This document shows, piece after piece, positions 22,835-34,146 of a DNA stretch of 64,000 bases. The position numbers were made by a program, and so were the translations under genes. Within the stretch, counting starts at the first letter, position 1. Each line of letters starts with the position of its first letter. The stretch comes from Pyricularia pennisetigena (lineage: Eukaryota; Ascomycota; Sordariomycetes; Magnaporthales; Pyriculariaceae), in contig NC_043742.1 in NCBI RefSeq assembly GCF_004337985.1, positions 1,784,176 to 1,848,175 on the forward strand, written 5' to 3'. The notes beneath the pieces were generated by a model. The model saw only the letters and a list, made by a program, of their open reading frames with translations, was not told where the DNA came from and did not search any database.

Positions 22835-22866
<32 letters not shown>

Positions 22867-23025
22867 CCGAATCTACCTCTATTGTAGGGGTATGCGCCAA
22901 AAGAAGAAACATATCCTGTTTCAGTCCTTTTCAGCGCCGCAAACCCTCAGAAGCAACATAACCCTCAATCCAGCGCCACACCATGCCTCTGAAACAACGC
23001 CAGGCAATCCTAGCAGAACTATAAT
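22270..23025. other. convergent intergenic region with poly(T) tract
   Basis: No gene seen. It contains the EIS1 3' end and, at 22838-22866, the longest homopolymer of the window. Confidence 0.6.
22838..22866 (+). repeat. 29-base poly(T) run
   Basis: An uninterrupted T run between two convergent genes. Its exact length may be unreliable in the assembly. Other long A/T runs in the window lie at 17602-17618, 24980-24997, 32029-32049, 41654-41670 and 59456-59472. Confidence 0.85.
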
Positions 23026-24459
23026 TCATGCCAAATCCATAGGAGCAGGAACGGCAGCAACAGCAGCAGCGGTGGCGGCGGCGTCGACGCCATTAACCTC
23101 ACCCAGCTTCCCCCACGCAGGCCGGTTGAGTCTCGGCGGAGGGGCTTCTCCGGGCCCGCGGCCTTTGCCGTTGTTGTAGCCCCTGGCGCGGGGCCTCTCG
23201 CCGCCGCCGACGGGGAGGTCGGCTTCGTAAGCGGCGGCGAAGCGCTCCGCGTCAGCCTCAAACGTCCCCTTGGCCAGGGAGGCGCGGGCGGCGGCGAACA
23301 GGGACGCGACGACGTGGTGGTTGTGCATCTGCAGCAGGGTCCAGGCGAGCATCTCGCGGGCGGAGAGGAGATGGTGCACGTAGGCGCGGTGGTGGGTGGC
23401 GCAGGCCGGGCAGGTGCAGCCGTCGGAGAGCGGGGAGAGGGAGGTGTTGTGCGTCGGGGAGGATAGGTCGACGCCTAGCGGGAGGAGGGTGGATGGGTTT
23501 TGCTCGGTAGATGATGGGGGGAAGGTGAAGGTGAAGGCGACACCGGCTTCGGAGAAGGTGTTGATAAATGGGAGGAGGATAACATCTGCGCCTAGGGAGA
23601 TCTGCCGCAGGATCTGGTGCGGTGTGCTGGGCAGATCCAGGGATAGCCGGGGGAGTAGGTTGAGGTTATCGTAGCCGGGCAGTTCCGGGAGGATGTCGAC
23701 GTCGTAGACGGCCAAGCCCTTGATGAAGTCAGCCATGTCCTCGTTCAGACAGCGTAGATACTCCCATTGGATAGGATGCGGAATCGGGAGGGTCGGGGCG
23801 AAGATGGCGGTTTTGGTCGACTTGGCACCACCTTCCAGCTGTTTCCGGAGTCTGATCATCCAGTCCTCGGTCCGGTCGGCCATGCGCACCGCCCGCTTGG
23901 AGCTGGGAGTGCCAGCAGTAAAGGTGAGATCCGCCATGGGCACGACGACGTCGGGCTTCAGGTTGATAATGGCATCAGCGTACTGAGCCGTGGTGAGGGT
24001 CTGCACCCCCGTCGAGGTGAAGACAGACACTGAGTCAGCCATGTTCCCCAGACTGCAGGCGGCAGGGGGCATGCGGCGGGCGCCGAGCACGGTAGGGATG
24101 GGCTCGGGCAGGGCGGTGAAGGCGTGCAGGGGAGGCCGCGCCGTCTTCATCTTGCCTGCCGTCTGCAGCAGTGGCGCGATGCGGGTCGGGTCCTTTTGGT
24201 TTCGTTCTATGAAATCCTCAAAGGCCATGTAGGCGCCGCGAACCATGTCATGATGGCGACAGAGGTTGTCCGGGGTCAGGTGGGGCACGACACCGCGAGA
24301 GGTCCCGGAAAAGAAGTTTGGGGTGTCGATAGGGTTGCGGCCAGGGAGTGAGAGGCGGCCGAGGCGAGCGCCGGCGCCGGGTGTGGAGGCCCGGAGTAGT
24401 GTGAATAGCTCCATGGCGGGGTCGGGATCCGGGATTTTTCCTGTCTCGGAATGTTCCAT
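23026..24459 (-). CDS. QTRT2: queuine tRNA-ribosyltransferase accessory subunit 2
   Basis: A single frame of 477 residues; a second ATG at 24414 (MELFTLLRAS) would remove 15 residues and is also plausible. The protein pairs with the catalytic subunit QTRT1 to swap guanine-34 for queuine in GUN-anticodon tRNAs. TGT-fold landmarks are GARLGRLSLPGRNPIDTPNF, SRGVVPHLTPDN, a central barrel, and the zinc site CTCPACATHHR with a histidine 25 residues after the last cysteine (QMHNHHV), exactly the C-X-C-X2-C-X25-H spacing of the family. The start resembles the accessory rather than the catalytic paralogue. The last 60 residues are Gly/Ala/Pro-rich and encoded by GC-rich triplet repeats. Queuine is salvaged from diet or environment in eukaryotes, so the gene implies that ability. 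Confidence 0.9.
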   Translation of the reverse strand: MEHSETGKIPDPDPAMELFTLLRASTPGAGARLGRLSLPGRNPIDTPNFFSGTSRGVVPHLTPDNLCRHHDMVRGAYMAFEDFIERNQKDPTRIAPLLQTAGKMKTARPPLHAFTALPEPIPTVLGARRMPPAACSLGNMADSVSVFTSTGVQTLTTAQYADAIINLKPDVVVPMADLTFTAGTPSSKRAVRMADRTEDWMIRLRKQLEGGAKSTKTAIFAPTLPIPHPIQWEYLRCLNEDMADFIKGLAVYDVDILPELPGYDNLNLLPRLSLDLPSTPHQILRQISLGADVILLPFINTFSEAGVAFTFTFPPSSTEQNPSTLLPLGVDLSSPTHNTSLSPLSDGCTCPACATHHRAYVHHLLSAREMLAWTLLQMHNHHVVASLFAAARASLAKGTFEADAERFAAAYEADLPVGGGERPRARGYNNGKGRGPGEAPPPRLNRPAWGKLGEVNGVDAAATAAAVAAVPAPMDLA

Positions 24460-25974
24460 CGCGAGCGGTGCTCCGGGGTGACTGAATGCGTGACGCAGAT
24501 GCAGATTTCCAAAAGCTAGTGAATGGTGATGTAGCTTTCTGGTTTCAGAAGCTACATGTGACCTAGGTAGCCTGCCACACTAGATCTTTGGTTTTGATCC
24601 TCAGGACAGCATGATGCTGTGTGGTTTGTTACTGGTTTGTTTGGTGCTATGCGATTTTAGTCACATAAAAAAAAAAAAGTAAACCAAGTCACTTAATCGG
24701 GAGACACGTGAGAAACATGTGGGCGGCTTGAGCGGGTGATTCCAGGCCAATCGCTACCAATACTTAGGTCCCTTTTAGCTGTGGGTGTTCTTACAAGACA
24801 GGGACCCACCCAGTAAAAATGCAGATCGGAACCGAATTTTCCTCAAATCTACCGCCCTGTAATTGCGCCTTATTCCTAACCCAGTAACAGTTTGCAACCG
24901 ATATACTCATGTTTTATCTAAACTGCCGGGTTGGTCCGCGTTGGCTTTTTTGCCTTTCTTTGCACCAAGCCGGTAGGACTTTTTTTTTTTTTTTTTTAAG
25001 AATATAGGAGTCAGAGGTCAGTTTTATTCGTTGCAGTGGTTTCAAATATGTCCTGTCAAAATTAATAGATTTGTACGGCCATCAAGTACTTGGTGCGGCT
25101 AGTCACTATGCATATGCAATTGACTTCTTTCTGTATGTGGGAGAAAGTTATCTGCTCGCTAAAAGGCGTCCCCAGGGATACTGCCCGCTATTAAGTAACC
25201 TTGACGCCAATAAAGCCCCTAAACGAGTCAGGAATGATTGACGTGCGCCAACCCGGCGAAACGCCCCTGACGAAAGGTTCGGGTCATGGATCTCGTCGGA
25301 GGATTGAAGCTCTGAATGGACCTTTGTTTCTTGGCAATACCACAGCGTCGGAGCATCTTGTGTCGCAGAGGTGGAGGGGGTGTTGCGTGTGCCTTTCTCT
25401 TTTTGGAGAACAGCACAGGCATTTATTGTGCTTGTACTGTAGAATAGAATGAGCATTGCGCGGCCCTTGCAGATTATCTCACCCGCTTATCTTGCTTCTC
25501 TTGTCATCCATCACCTTTGTTTCCCCCGCCAGTATCGGACTTCCATGGCCGGGGTTTGACATGTTGTTTTAATCATCCATCATCCATCCAAACTTTGGGC
25601 CTTTGCACGTTTCTGGGCAATCATCCGCCATTCCCTCCATCAGTTTCCACTGCTATGGGGTTCCCCGCCTACTAGCCAAGAGCTGCTTATCACTCTCGTA
25701 TTCCATTCCATCCTCCCGTCTCTGATGCGGAAACTCCCTCTTGTCTCGTAGTTTTGCGCTATTCATTGATCAAGTCACAGTCTTCCCATCTCTCTCTTTT
25801 TTTAAAGCATACCATGCATGCATGCAACTGATTGTGTTGCTTTCGTTACCGTCCTCCTCCCTGGAGGAGTTTGATTCGGCCCGGCTCCAGAAATTCCCAA
25901 CGGTTCCTTCCTCCGAATACCTACCTCCTACCTATGTAGATAGCGCCTGCCAGACCAGGTCCAGCTAGCCCATC
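24460..25974. promoter_or_regulatory. 1.5-kb divergent intergenic region
   Basis: No coding exon is supported. An 18-base T run lies at 24980-24997. The part from 25480 to 25970 is pyrimidine-rich with CATCC repeats and resembles the 5' leader of the downstream membrane protein. Confidence 0.5.
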
Positions 25975-28089
25975 ATGACATCAAGTCGTCCCTCAACCCC
26001 TCCAAAGACGGCCTCCGAGATCGTCCACGAATCCAGCAGACGCCACCCGCCAGCCAGTGGTAGCACATCCACCACATCTATTAGCGCTTCCTCCCGTCAC
26101 CCCGACATCGCTAGCGGCACCGACGATGACATACTTCCTGGGAATCGAGAATCGACCCTGCCCACCCCGGTACCAGGAACACGGCGGCGGTTGAATCGGT
26201 GGAGCTGGAATTGGGTGCCAGCACCCGTACGTCGCACAGGCAATGCCGTTGCGACCTGGGTGCGCGGACCGCCGAACCCAACGCGCTACACCATCAAACC
26301 GCTGTTCCCCAAGGTGCAACACGCCCCAGTCTGGCTGCTCAACAAAGTCGCACCCCGTCGCTGGCACAAGGCCGTGCTTGCCGTGGTATACATCGCCCTG
26401 TGGGTCACAGCTTTTGCACTCGTCGTGCAGCATGCCAACCAGGCTACTGCCATCGAGGACTTCGGCGTGCCGACAACCCTGGGGTGTGGCTCGTCGTATT
26501 GGGTCTATGGCAACGGCTGCGATTTGGATGGTAACTACTGCCGTCCCTTTGCGAACCAAACATTGGCGTTCAAGTGCCCTGCAAACTGCGCGAGCTACAG
26601 AGTTCAGAATCCAAGGGCTGTTGGTGACCAGGAGATCATCTACCGGTCCATGGTTATTGGAGGGCCCGGGAGTGGGAAGGATCCAAACCTGGGGCCCATC
26701 TACCGTGCCGATTCCTATATCTGCGCTGCCGCGATGCATTCCGGTATTGTCTCTAATACTAAGGGTGGCTGTGGAGTTTTGAACCTTATAGGCGAGCAGA
26801 GGAACTTCGTCTCTTCCAACCGTAATGGCATCGACAGCATTGAGTTCAAGTCCTCATTCCCCAGGTCCTACACTTTTCTCAGTGGCGTCGCCTGCGACTC
26901 GGAAGATCTTAGATGGCCACTGTTGGGAATGTCGGTAGCATTCACGGCCGTTTTCTCCCTTTTCACGACCTCGGCACCTTTATTCTTTTTCCCTGTATTC
27001 ACCGGAATCTTTTGGCACGTCGGCATGGTCTCTGACCCTCCTGCCAACGCTGGCACTGCGGACCTCGCTTCCAAGATCATCGGCAGGTATCTCCCTGCCA
27101 TATTCGTAGCATGGGTCATGTATGACCGCATGGGCATCCGCCGCACCCTCGCCGGCCTCACGGCTCAAGTCGAAAAGACGATCCTTTGGCTCGGCGCCTG
27201 CTGGCTTGGCGCGCTCGAGAACTATTCCTTCTCTGAGTGGATTCCCATCAACCGCCTTACCGGTCGCGACCTGGAGCAGCAACCTGGGGCCAAGGCCGCT
27301 CTAGCCTTCATTGTTATCCTGCTTGTTGTCATCGCCGCGTCTCAAGTCTGGTTCTTCCGTCAGGAGGGTCGCCTTGGGCGCATGCTGCGCATCTACGGCC
27401 TCCTGGTCGGTGCCATCCTTGTCTGCCTTTGCATCACCCCGCTCCAGCTCCGCATCCATCACTACATCCTTGCTCTGCTGCTTCTGCCTGGGACTAGCAT
27501 GCAGACGCGGCCCTCGCTCATCTACCAGGGACTCCTCGTCGGGCTTTTCATCAACGGCACCGCCCGCTGGGGATTCGACGCCGTCCTCCAGACCGCCGCC
27601 TCGCTGCTAGGCGACGGCCAGTTCTTCTCCGACCTGCCGACTATCCTAGCTCCGACCATCTCGCTGGCATCAGCGTCCTCGACGAATCTGAGTAGCATAA
27701 CGTTCTCTTGGTCCGTCGCCGAAGCTGTCGACCTGGGCTATGATGGTATCAGCGTGCTCGTCAACGATGTTGAGCGCTACCGTGGCTTCTTCGAGGACGA
27801 AGTCTCTTCTGACCCAAACATTGGTGGTCCGAATGCCGGCCGCCGTTTTGAATGGCGCCGCAACGCCACCACGCAACCTAACGACGAGTACTTTCGCTTC
27901 GCCTACATCTTCGGCACCGATTCGATGGATTATACCAAGGCTGGCACTTGGACTGCCGCCGGCGAGTGGGTAGGCATGGCCCCGGGGCCGTCCAAGATGA
28001 GACGGCGAAGCTTAACAATGCGCTCTCCCAAGAGGGATCAAGGGGCGCGGCAGACTAGGAGAACGAAGGTGTTTGATGATGAATTATAA
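25975..28089 (+). CDS. LCCL-domain polytopic membrane protein
   Basis: A single frame of 704 residues. After a 130-residue disordered, Ser/Thr/Pro-rich N-terminus comes a membrane span (AVLAVVYIALWVTAFALVV). An LCCL domain follows at about residues 165-305, recognisable from YWVYGNGCDLDGNYCRPF, FKCPANCAS, EIIYRSMVIGG, YRADSYICAAAMHSGIVSN and KGGCG, with the expected paired cysteines. About seven further membrane spans occupy residues 315-540. The rest is a hydrophilic C-terminal part of about 150 residues with a basic end (KMRRRSL, RRTK). Fungal proteins of this architecture are conserved but their role is unknown; the LCCL domain presumably faces the lumen or outside. No intron is needed. 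Confidence 0.88.
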   Translation: MTSSRPSTPPKTASEIVHESSRRHPPASGSTSTTSISASSRHPDIASGTDDDILPGNRESTLPTPVPGTRRRLNRWSWNWVPAPVRRTGNAVATWVRGPPNPTRYTIKPLFPKVQHAPVWLLNKVAPRRWHKAVLAVVYIALWVTAFALVVQHANQATAIEDFGVPTTLGCGSSYWVYGNGCDLDGNYCRPFANQTLAFKCPANCASYRVQNPRAVGDQEIIYRSMVIGGPGSGKDPNLGPIYRADSYICAAAMHSGIVSNTKGGCGVLNLIGEQRNFVSSNRNGIDSIEFKSSFPRSYTFLSGVACDSEDLRWPLLGMSVAFTAVFSLFTTSAPLFFFPVFTGIFWHVGMVSDPPANAGTADLASKIIGRYLPAIFVAWVMYDRMGIRRTLAGLTAQVEKTILWLGACWLGALENYSFSEWIPINRLTGRDLEQQPGAKAALAFIVILLVVIAASQVWFFRQEGRLGRMLRIYGLLVGAILVCLCITPLQLRIHHYILALLLLPGTSMQTRPSLIYQGLLVGLFINGTARWGFDAVLQTAASLLGDGQFFSDLPTILAPTISLASASSTNLSSITFSWSVAEAVDLGYDGISVLVNDVERYRGFFEDEVSSDPNIGGPNAGRRFEWRRNATTQPNDEYFRFAYIFGTDSMDYTKAGTWTAAGEWVGMAPGPSKMRRRSLTMRSPKRDQGARQTRRTKVFDDEL

Positions 28090-28967
28090 AGTGTATAGAT
28101 ATATAAGGTATAAATGGCTTCTCTCTTCCAAGCTCCCAACCAGAATTGGAAGAAATTTTCGCTGCATGATATAACGCTATGCAGGGTTGCGTTGAGTTGG
28201 GCGCTCCGAACTCGGAGACAGTGTCTTGTTCTTACTCATTGGTTTTGGTTTCTGATTTTTGGTAAGATTCACTTTCACTCTTGTGTACAAAAAAAAAAAA
28301 AATGTACCGTTATTGTCAAGGATTCAACCAAGATGCATCTCCTAATCTAGACTTGGGCCCTTGTACTAAAACTTCCGACTGATAGCCAACAGAGAGGAAT
28401 AAGCGTACACCAAAAGTTCCATGATGGATTTGACGGACAGTGACTGTAAATAAACCGAATAAACACGACAGCCGACTTCTCAATGAATATTAGTTGCTCA
28501 GTGTCTAACCAAACTCCTTCCTAATGATAGCAGGTGGGTGGATATGAGGTGATCCGACTCGGGGTAGAGAACTTGACTCCGTCCAATTTTGAAAACGTAA
28601 ACGATGTGGTTATATTGTAGAATGTATCCAGGTATCAAAAGGAAAAAAANNAAAAAGAGATTGAGCAGAGAAAACTACGCTCAGCAGCACAGGAGTATTC
28701 AAAAGAAAAAAGAAGAAAAAAATAAGCAAAAGAATCCGTCAACAAACCCAATTATCAACACGCATAGCAGACAACGTTAACGCTACATCAAACACATTAA
28801 GACTTAGACTTGTCAAAGATGAGATATCGAGGTGTCCCGAGAAGCAGACACATATTTCGGGACCATGCGGTCGGCTTTAAGGGCTCTTCTTCCTACAATA
28901 GTGGGGATTCGAGGTCAGTACATAAACCAATGATCAACAGGGCGATATTAGCTCGGAAATTGAGAAC
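28090..28967. other. convergent intergenic region with an N gap
   Basis: No gene seen. It holds 3' regions of both neighbours. Two undetermined bases (NN) lie at 28650-28651 inside an A-rich stretch, an assembly gap or masked homopolymer. Confidence 0.6.
28650..28651. other. assembly gap (NN)
   Basis: Two ambiguous bases inside a poly(A) tract. The sequence here is not fully determined. Confidence 0.95.
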
Positions 28968-31276
28968 CTACTTCTTTTTTACGGGTTTCGGTGGCGCGAA
29001 AAAACCACCCAGAAGGCCTCCTGGGGGCTTCGACTTGGACGAAGACTTCTTCTTTGGCTCCCTTGTCTCCACAACCGTTGGCCCCGGCCTTGGAGGCGCG
29101 CCTCCAGGCCTGGGGCCCCCGGGCATCATTGGTGGTGGCGGCACCCCCGAGGGCCTGACTCCCGGTCTGAAGGCGCCGGGTGGTGGCACGCCGCCTGGTA
29201 CGCCCGGAGGCCTGCCGGCCATCGGATGGCCCGGCGGTGGCTGTGGGCGACGGTCCATTGGCCACATGTGCATGGTGATGGCCGAGTCTGGCTGGATAAC
29301 CTTCTCCCAGACTGTTGGGAGGATGATCTCGCCGTCTGGGCCGATGAGGTCGTAGTGGCCTTGCTGAACATGCGGGCCGATGACCTCAACATGAAGGAAG
29401 GCTTGCTTAATAAGCTCTTCCATTCCCTATAAGCAAACATCAGGAAGCGTTAGTATTGCGACGAACAAAAGTATATGCAGTAATTCGGTAGTCAGGTTTT
29501 AGTATCACTTACCTGCCATGTTTGGCATAGATGGAACGGGAAACTGAACTTGCGCCCGACAGCATCCTTGAACTTGATCGGGGGCTTCTCCTTTTGCTTC
29601 TCCTCGGCCTCGGCCTTGAGCTTGCCCTCTTCTTGGTATTTCTTCTTGAGCGCGTCCTCTATCTTTTGCTTCTCCTCAGCATCCTTTGCCGCCTTTTCGG
29701 CGGCCTCCTTCTCAGCCTCGAGCTTCTTCCTCGCCTCGATCTCGGCCTGGAGTTTGGCCTCCTCCTCGAGCTTCTTGCGCCATTCGGCCTCGGCGGCCGC
29801 CTTCTTCTCCGCCTCTGCCTTGTCCTCTGCAGCCTTTTTGATCTCGGCCTCGAGCTTCGCTTTGGCGGCCGCCTCGGCAGCTTCGAGCTTGGCCTTGAAC
29901 ATCGCCTCGGCCTCAGCGGCCTTCCTTTCATCTTCTGCCTTCTTCTCGGCAGCCGCTCTTAGGTCCGCTTCTATTTTGGCGCGCGCTTCCAGTTCGGCAG
30001 CTTCGATCTTGGCCTTGAGGGCAGCCGCGGCCTCGGCAGCCTTTCTGTCCTCCTCTGCTTTCCTCTCAGCCGCTGCTCTCAGGTCCGCTTCTATCTTTGC
30101 TCTCGCCTCCAGTTCGGCTTGTTTGAGCGCTCTTGCGTGAGCTTCTCTCCTCTCCTCGTCCTCCTTCCTTTCCCGCTCGATCTTTTCCCGGGCCTCCCGC
30201 TCGATCCGCTTCATATTCTCCTCATGCTCCCGCCTCCGTTCTTCTTCACGTTTCCTCTCCGCCTCTAGCTTTTCAAAGGCGGCCTTTTCAGCCTCCTGCC
30301 TCGCCTTCTCGATCGCGATCCGGGACTTTTCTTGTTGTTCAAGCAGCTCCTGCATGCGCCTTTGGATCTCGAGCTCAGTCTTTTTGGCCTCATCAGCCGC
30401 CGATTTCTCCTTGTCCTTGGTGGCCTCGAGCTCCTTGATTTTGTTCTTCAGTTTTTCCATTTCTGGGTCAGGCGCAGGAGTCTGCGGCTTTTTCGGCGCG
30501 GCCACCTCGGTCGGAGGCGGTGGGTGCGCCCCGTACGGATACATGGCCCCGGGCGGAGGATACGCGGCGTGGCCGCCGTAGGCACCTTGGTAGGAGAATG
30601 GGACTAAATCCTGGTACGGGCTGCCGGCACCGTAACCCTGTGGGGCGAATGGATTTGATCCGGGGAAGCCGCTGTTGTAGTTGTAGTGCGTCATAGGTCC
30701 GGCGGCGTACCCTTGTTGGTACCCTCCTCCCCCACCGACCCCGGCGTGACTTTGAGGGTAGCCAGACCCTCCGGAGGGGCGCCCATAGTAACCGGGGTTT
30801 TGAGGGGGAGCCCGGTAACCACCGCCGTACCCTGCTCCGTAGTCCCCCCTGTCGGCACCCCATGCATCCTCGGACTCTTCGCTGTGTGACCGCATCACTG
30901 GTGGTGGTACTGAAGGAACCCTCGCGGGCCTCTCTAGGCGCCCCTGTTGACGGATCTGCAGACGAGGACCGCCTCCACCGTGGTGGTAGTAGTCGCCGGC
31001 ACTGATCTGTGAGGCTGACTCGGATGGATCCAGGTCGCTACCGGTATCTGAGTAGCCCTCGAAGCCCTCGGATGGTCTGTCGTCTGAGCCCGAATTTGAA
31101 TAATAATACCGCGGTTGCTGAGCGTAAGAGTTGTGATATGGAGGGTGATGAGATCTTCTTGTTTTGCGTGAGGGTGGCTTGATCAGCATGTTGAGCAGAG
31201 TAGGAAGTTTGAGAGACGGTACAATCCACCTCTTCAAAGAGCTCTAGTAACCAGAAAAGAAATTGACTCACGACAT
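28968..31276 (-). CDS. coiled-coil protein with fungal ubiquitin-like domain
   Basis: The body lies in exons ending at 29513 and from 29426 to 28968. It has a Gly/Tyr/Pro-rich disordered N-terminal third, a 250-residue Glu/Lys/Ala coiled coil, then a ubiquitin-like domain spanning the intron (RKFSFPFHLCQTWQ then GMEELIKQAFLHVEVIGPHV, HYDLIGPDGEIILPTVWEKV), and a Pro/Gly-rich basic tail. This architecture recurs in Pezizomycotina; the function is unknown to me. The start is uncertain. The open frame has an ATG at 31189. A better N-terminus (MSRSHHPPYHNSYAQQ) arises if a 5-base first exon ATGTC (31276-31272) is spliced to 31157; that gives about 702 residues. The stop at 28968 could instead be bypassed by a GTAGGT donor there, adding only a few residues. 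Confidence 0.78.
29850..30120 (-). repeat. tandem 40-residue coiled-coil repeats
   Basis: Two nearly identical 40-residue units, both beginning AELEARAKIEADLRAAAE, are encoded 120 bases apart (around 30081-30125 and 29961-30005). A diverged third unit follows (AEAAAKAKLEAEIKKAAEDK). The spacing keeps frame and coiled-coil heptads roughly in phase. Confidence 0.75.
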
Positions 31277-34146
31277 TGATGTTTACAAAAATGGGTGTTG
31301 TGTATCGACCCTCCGCTCGCGACAATCTTGGCTGAGAAAGTCGGAGTAGGGGCCCGTTCCTCCTATACTTCCGACACTTGAAGCCCTGAAGAACACCAGC
31401 CCGATATATTGTCGGGTTTCCCGTTGTCGTCAAATTCCTGTTATTTTTGCCCCTTTTTCTGTTATCGAAGAAGCTGCGCACAGGCAATCAAGTTCAAGGA
31501 TAAATAATCGAAGCTGAATTCACACAAATCGAAACGAGCTCGGAGGCGTTATTTACTAAGAAGAGACGTTGATTGCCAAAATGGCGGTCGGTGCGCTAAG
31601 TTTTGTGTGATTTCTGTCGGTAACCTGTTGCGACGTTGGGAAGTGCGTGACTGCAACTGAAAGCGACAAGGTCGTTCCGGCGGTTTTTTTTTTCTCTTTT
31701 TTTTTTCTGGTCGTCGTTTGGTTGCCCCTCGTGGCAGGGGGAGACGGGGAGCGGGGAGGCTTGGTGTTGATATTTATTGACGGGCAAAACTAAATGCCTG
31801 CCTCCCCGGCTAGTTTGGGTAGATGGGAGTGGGGCGGGTTTGTTTGGATTTTGATGCTCTTCTCTTCTAGACCTGAACTCTACAAGGGACGGGGGTCTTG
31901 GCAAGTAGCAGGGGGGAAATACGACCAGAACGAAGAAAACAAATTAGGGGAGTTGAACAAATAGTCCTGGTTCTGTTGTTCGGGTCAGGCGCAAAGAAAG
32001 GGGAGGACGGATTTGGGAGCTAGAACAGAAAAAAAAAAAAAAAAAAAAAGCGGAAAGAGGGGGGGACCGTGGCGATCGATGTGACAGAACGGGGTTGCCC
32101 GGGTCACAGCGGTACCAACGAGAAGCCGTGCAGTCGGGTTGCGTTGCGTTGCGGTGAGGAGCTGGGGTGTGGGAAGGTGGAGAGGAAAGACGAGAGTTGA
32201 GAATGAACGACGAGGGAGGACGAGGGCAAGGATTTGAGCCAAGGATGTGTAGCCTTCCCGTGGCCCAGACGGACAAGTCGCAAGCTTCCCTGTCTAGCTT
32301 TGACTTTATCGCCTATGATAGTATGTACAGATAGATCGTGAGGACATATGCCAAGCATTCGGTAGACCCTTTACGAACAGGAGCATATAGAAAAAGAAAT
32401 CTCGATATCAAAATAATGGATCCTCAACGCAGTACGGACATACAAGCGAGGACACAGCCAGCATAGGAAAAAGAAACGGAGATATAATGCGACATACCCT
32501 TCAGCCGGTCCTGCATGCAGGCGTTGGTTGTCTGTTTCCTTTTGTCTTTTTTTCTCAGGCTTCATCAGGTACGAAGTACCTCTCTTAACCTAATATAGGC
32601 GGGGCGGTGTGCGAGCTAGCCCACCGGCGGCAACGAACCCGCCAAAGCCTGGGCGTCCACGTCTCCCAGCTGTCTTGTGTCGCTGAGTTGCACAAACGAC
32701 ATCATGCTTTGCTCTAGCCTGTCAGACCTGTGATTGTGGAACCGGATTTTTTCTCCCTTCTCTACATCATTTATCATTATTTTCTTTTTCCTTCTCTTCC
32801 TACTGTCTCGAGCACAAGAGCACAAGTCGCTCGGGCGTGTCATGTAACACTGCATTCTCAGAAAGGGGGAGCGGCATCTGGCTATGAACAAAATAGAGCG
32901 GGCGGGAGGTTGCATGAGCGGGCACTCATCATGTACGTACAGGTGTGCGGTGCATACCAAAGTGGATAAAGTCCCGTTATAAAACCACGACATATTTCTA
33001 GGCATACGGAGTATCCGGGAGAAATACATTTTGTGAAGAACTTGCATTTCTTCTGCAATAAACAATAAATTGTGTGCCCTTGGCTGGTTGCTTCTTCAGA
33101 ATCGTCAGCAGGACCTAGTTCCTTTTTCTGTTGTCACTGCGAAATAATATTTTGGAGCACGGTTGTTTGTTCGCAAAACGGTCAATGGCTAGTAAAGGTC
33201 AGGTGCGCCAAATCAAGGGGAGGCTCTGCGCCTTTTCCCACCTGTCAGCCCATGTTCCTCCGATGTTTCTACTCTAGATATGTATAGGGCCTAGCTCACG
33301 ACACAGGGACAACCTGGAAATGGACAAACACAACAATCAACCAAAACACAGCCAATTGGCGTGGAACAATTACCAGGGAAATCCCTTAAAAAAACAAGGT
33401 GGAAGCTATCGGAACCCAATAGCAAAAATTTCCTGCATTCTCACTCCCTCTGAAAGCAGCATCATCCTGCATTTTGCAACCGTCGTATCCCTTCTCGTCG
33501 CAACCCAATCGGAGCCCAGAGTGTCAGCATTTGTGCCCAAGGAGGGGCGAACGGCAATGGCCTGGCTGCACCGCCTGCGTCTGGCCCTGCATCATCGCCA
33601 TAGTTTCCTGTACACCAAACGGCCCTGGCGATCGAAGCTGCACCCAGTTTAGGTACCTATCAAAACCACGTACCTAAGGTAAGGCACATGAGCCCATTGA
33701 CAAGGTGGCAGAAAGCAGTGTGCCGCGGCCAAACGCAGAGCCGCTTGTTGCTGTTTATGACTCCACCGCTTACAGGTAGGTACCCTGCCAAAAACGTTGC
33801 GCAGTGTCTGGATTATGTTGGCATTTCTGCCTTCGAACCAGTTAGTTGTGAAGCCGTCCAGTGGAGCCACGTGCGTGCGTGCCCAAAAGGTCCACATAAT
33901 CACATACGCAATAGGCTTTTACAAGTCAACAAAAGGCACGTACTAATCTCCCAAGTGAGACTGCATAGCCTCTCTCTCTGTAGCATGAGTCAAAGTCTCA
34001 GTGGGCACACTATTGCATAATCCGTATCAAAAATGGTGCTTCACTGCATTTCTGACCTCAAGCCTCAACCAATCCTTGATATCCTTCGAATGTGTCTACA
34101 CCTCAACAGGATGAGCAGGGCCTGGAAATACTATGCAAGATACATA
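31277..34146. other. 2.9-kb intergenic region
   Basis: No gene can be supported. It contains the promoter and leader of the coiled-coil gene, a 21-base A run at 32029-32049, and several TAGGTA/TACCTA motifs at 33650-33780. A minus-strand frame ending at 32616 (ending QALAGSLPPVG) reads like protein over its last 40 codons after a possible acceptor near 32730. However, it has no recognisable partner exons, so I do not call it. Confidence 0.45.

Noticed and set aside
22838..22866. Poly(T) run as a retroposon tail
   Set aside because: No reverse transcriptase, target-site duplication or element body was seen nearby; similar runs are scattered through the window.
13971..24459. Functional cluster of tRNA-modifying enzymes (TRM140 and QTRT2)
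   Set aside because: The two genes are 8 kb apart with unrelated genes between them; proximity is most likely chance.
25993..26739. 248-codon minus frame in the LCCL gene
   Set aside because: Antisense to the LCCL domain exon, which carries clear motifs.
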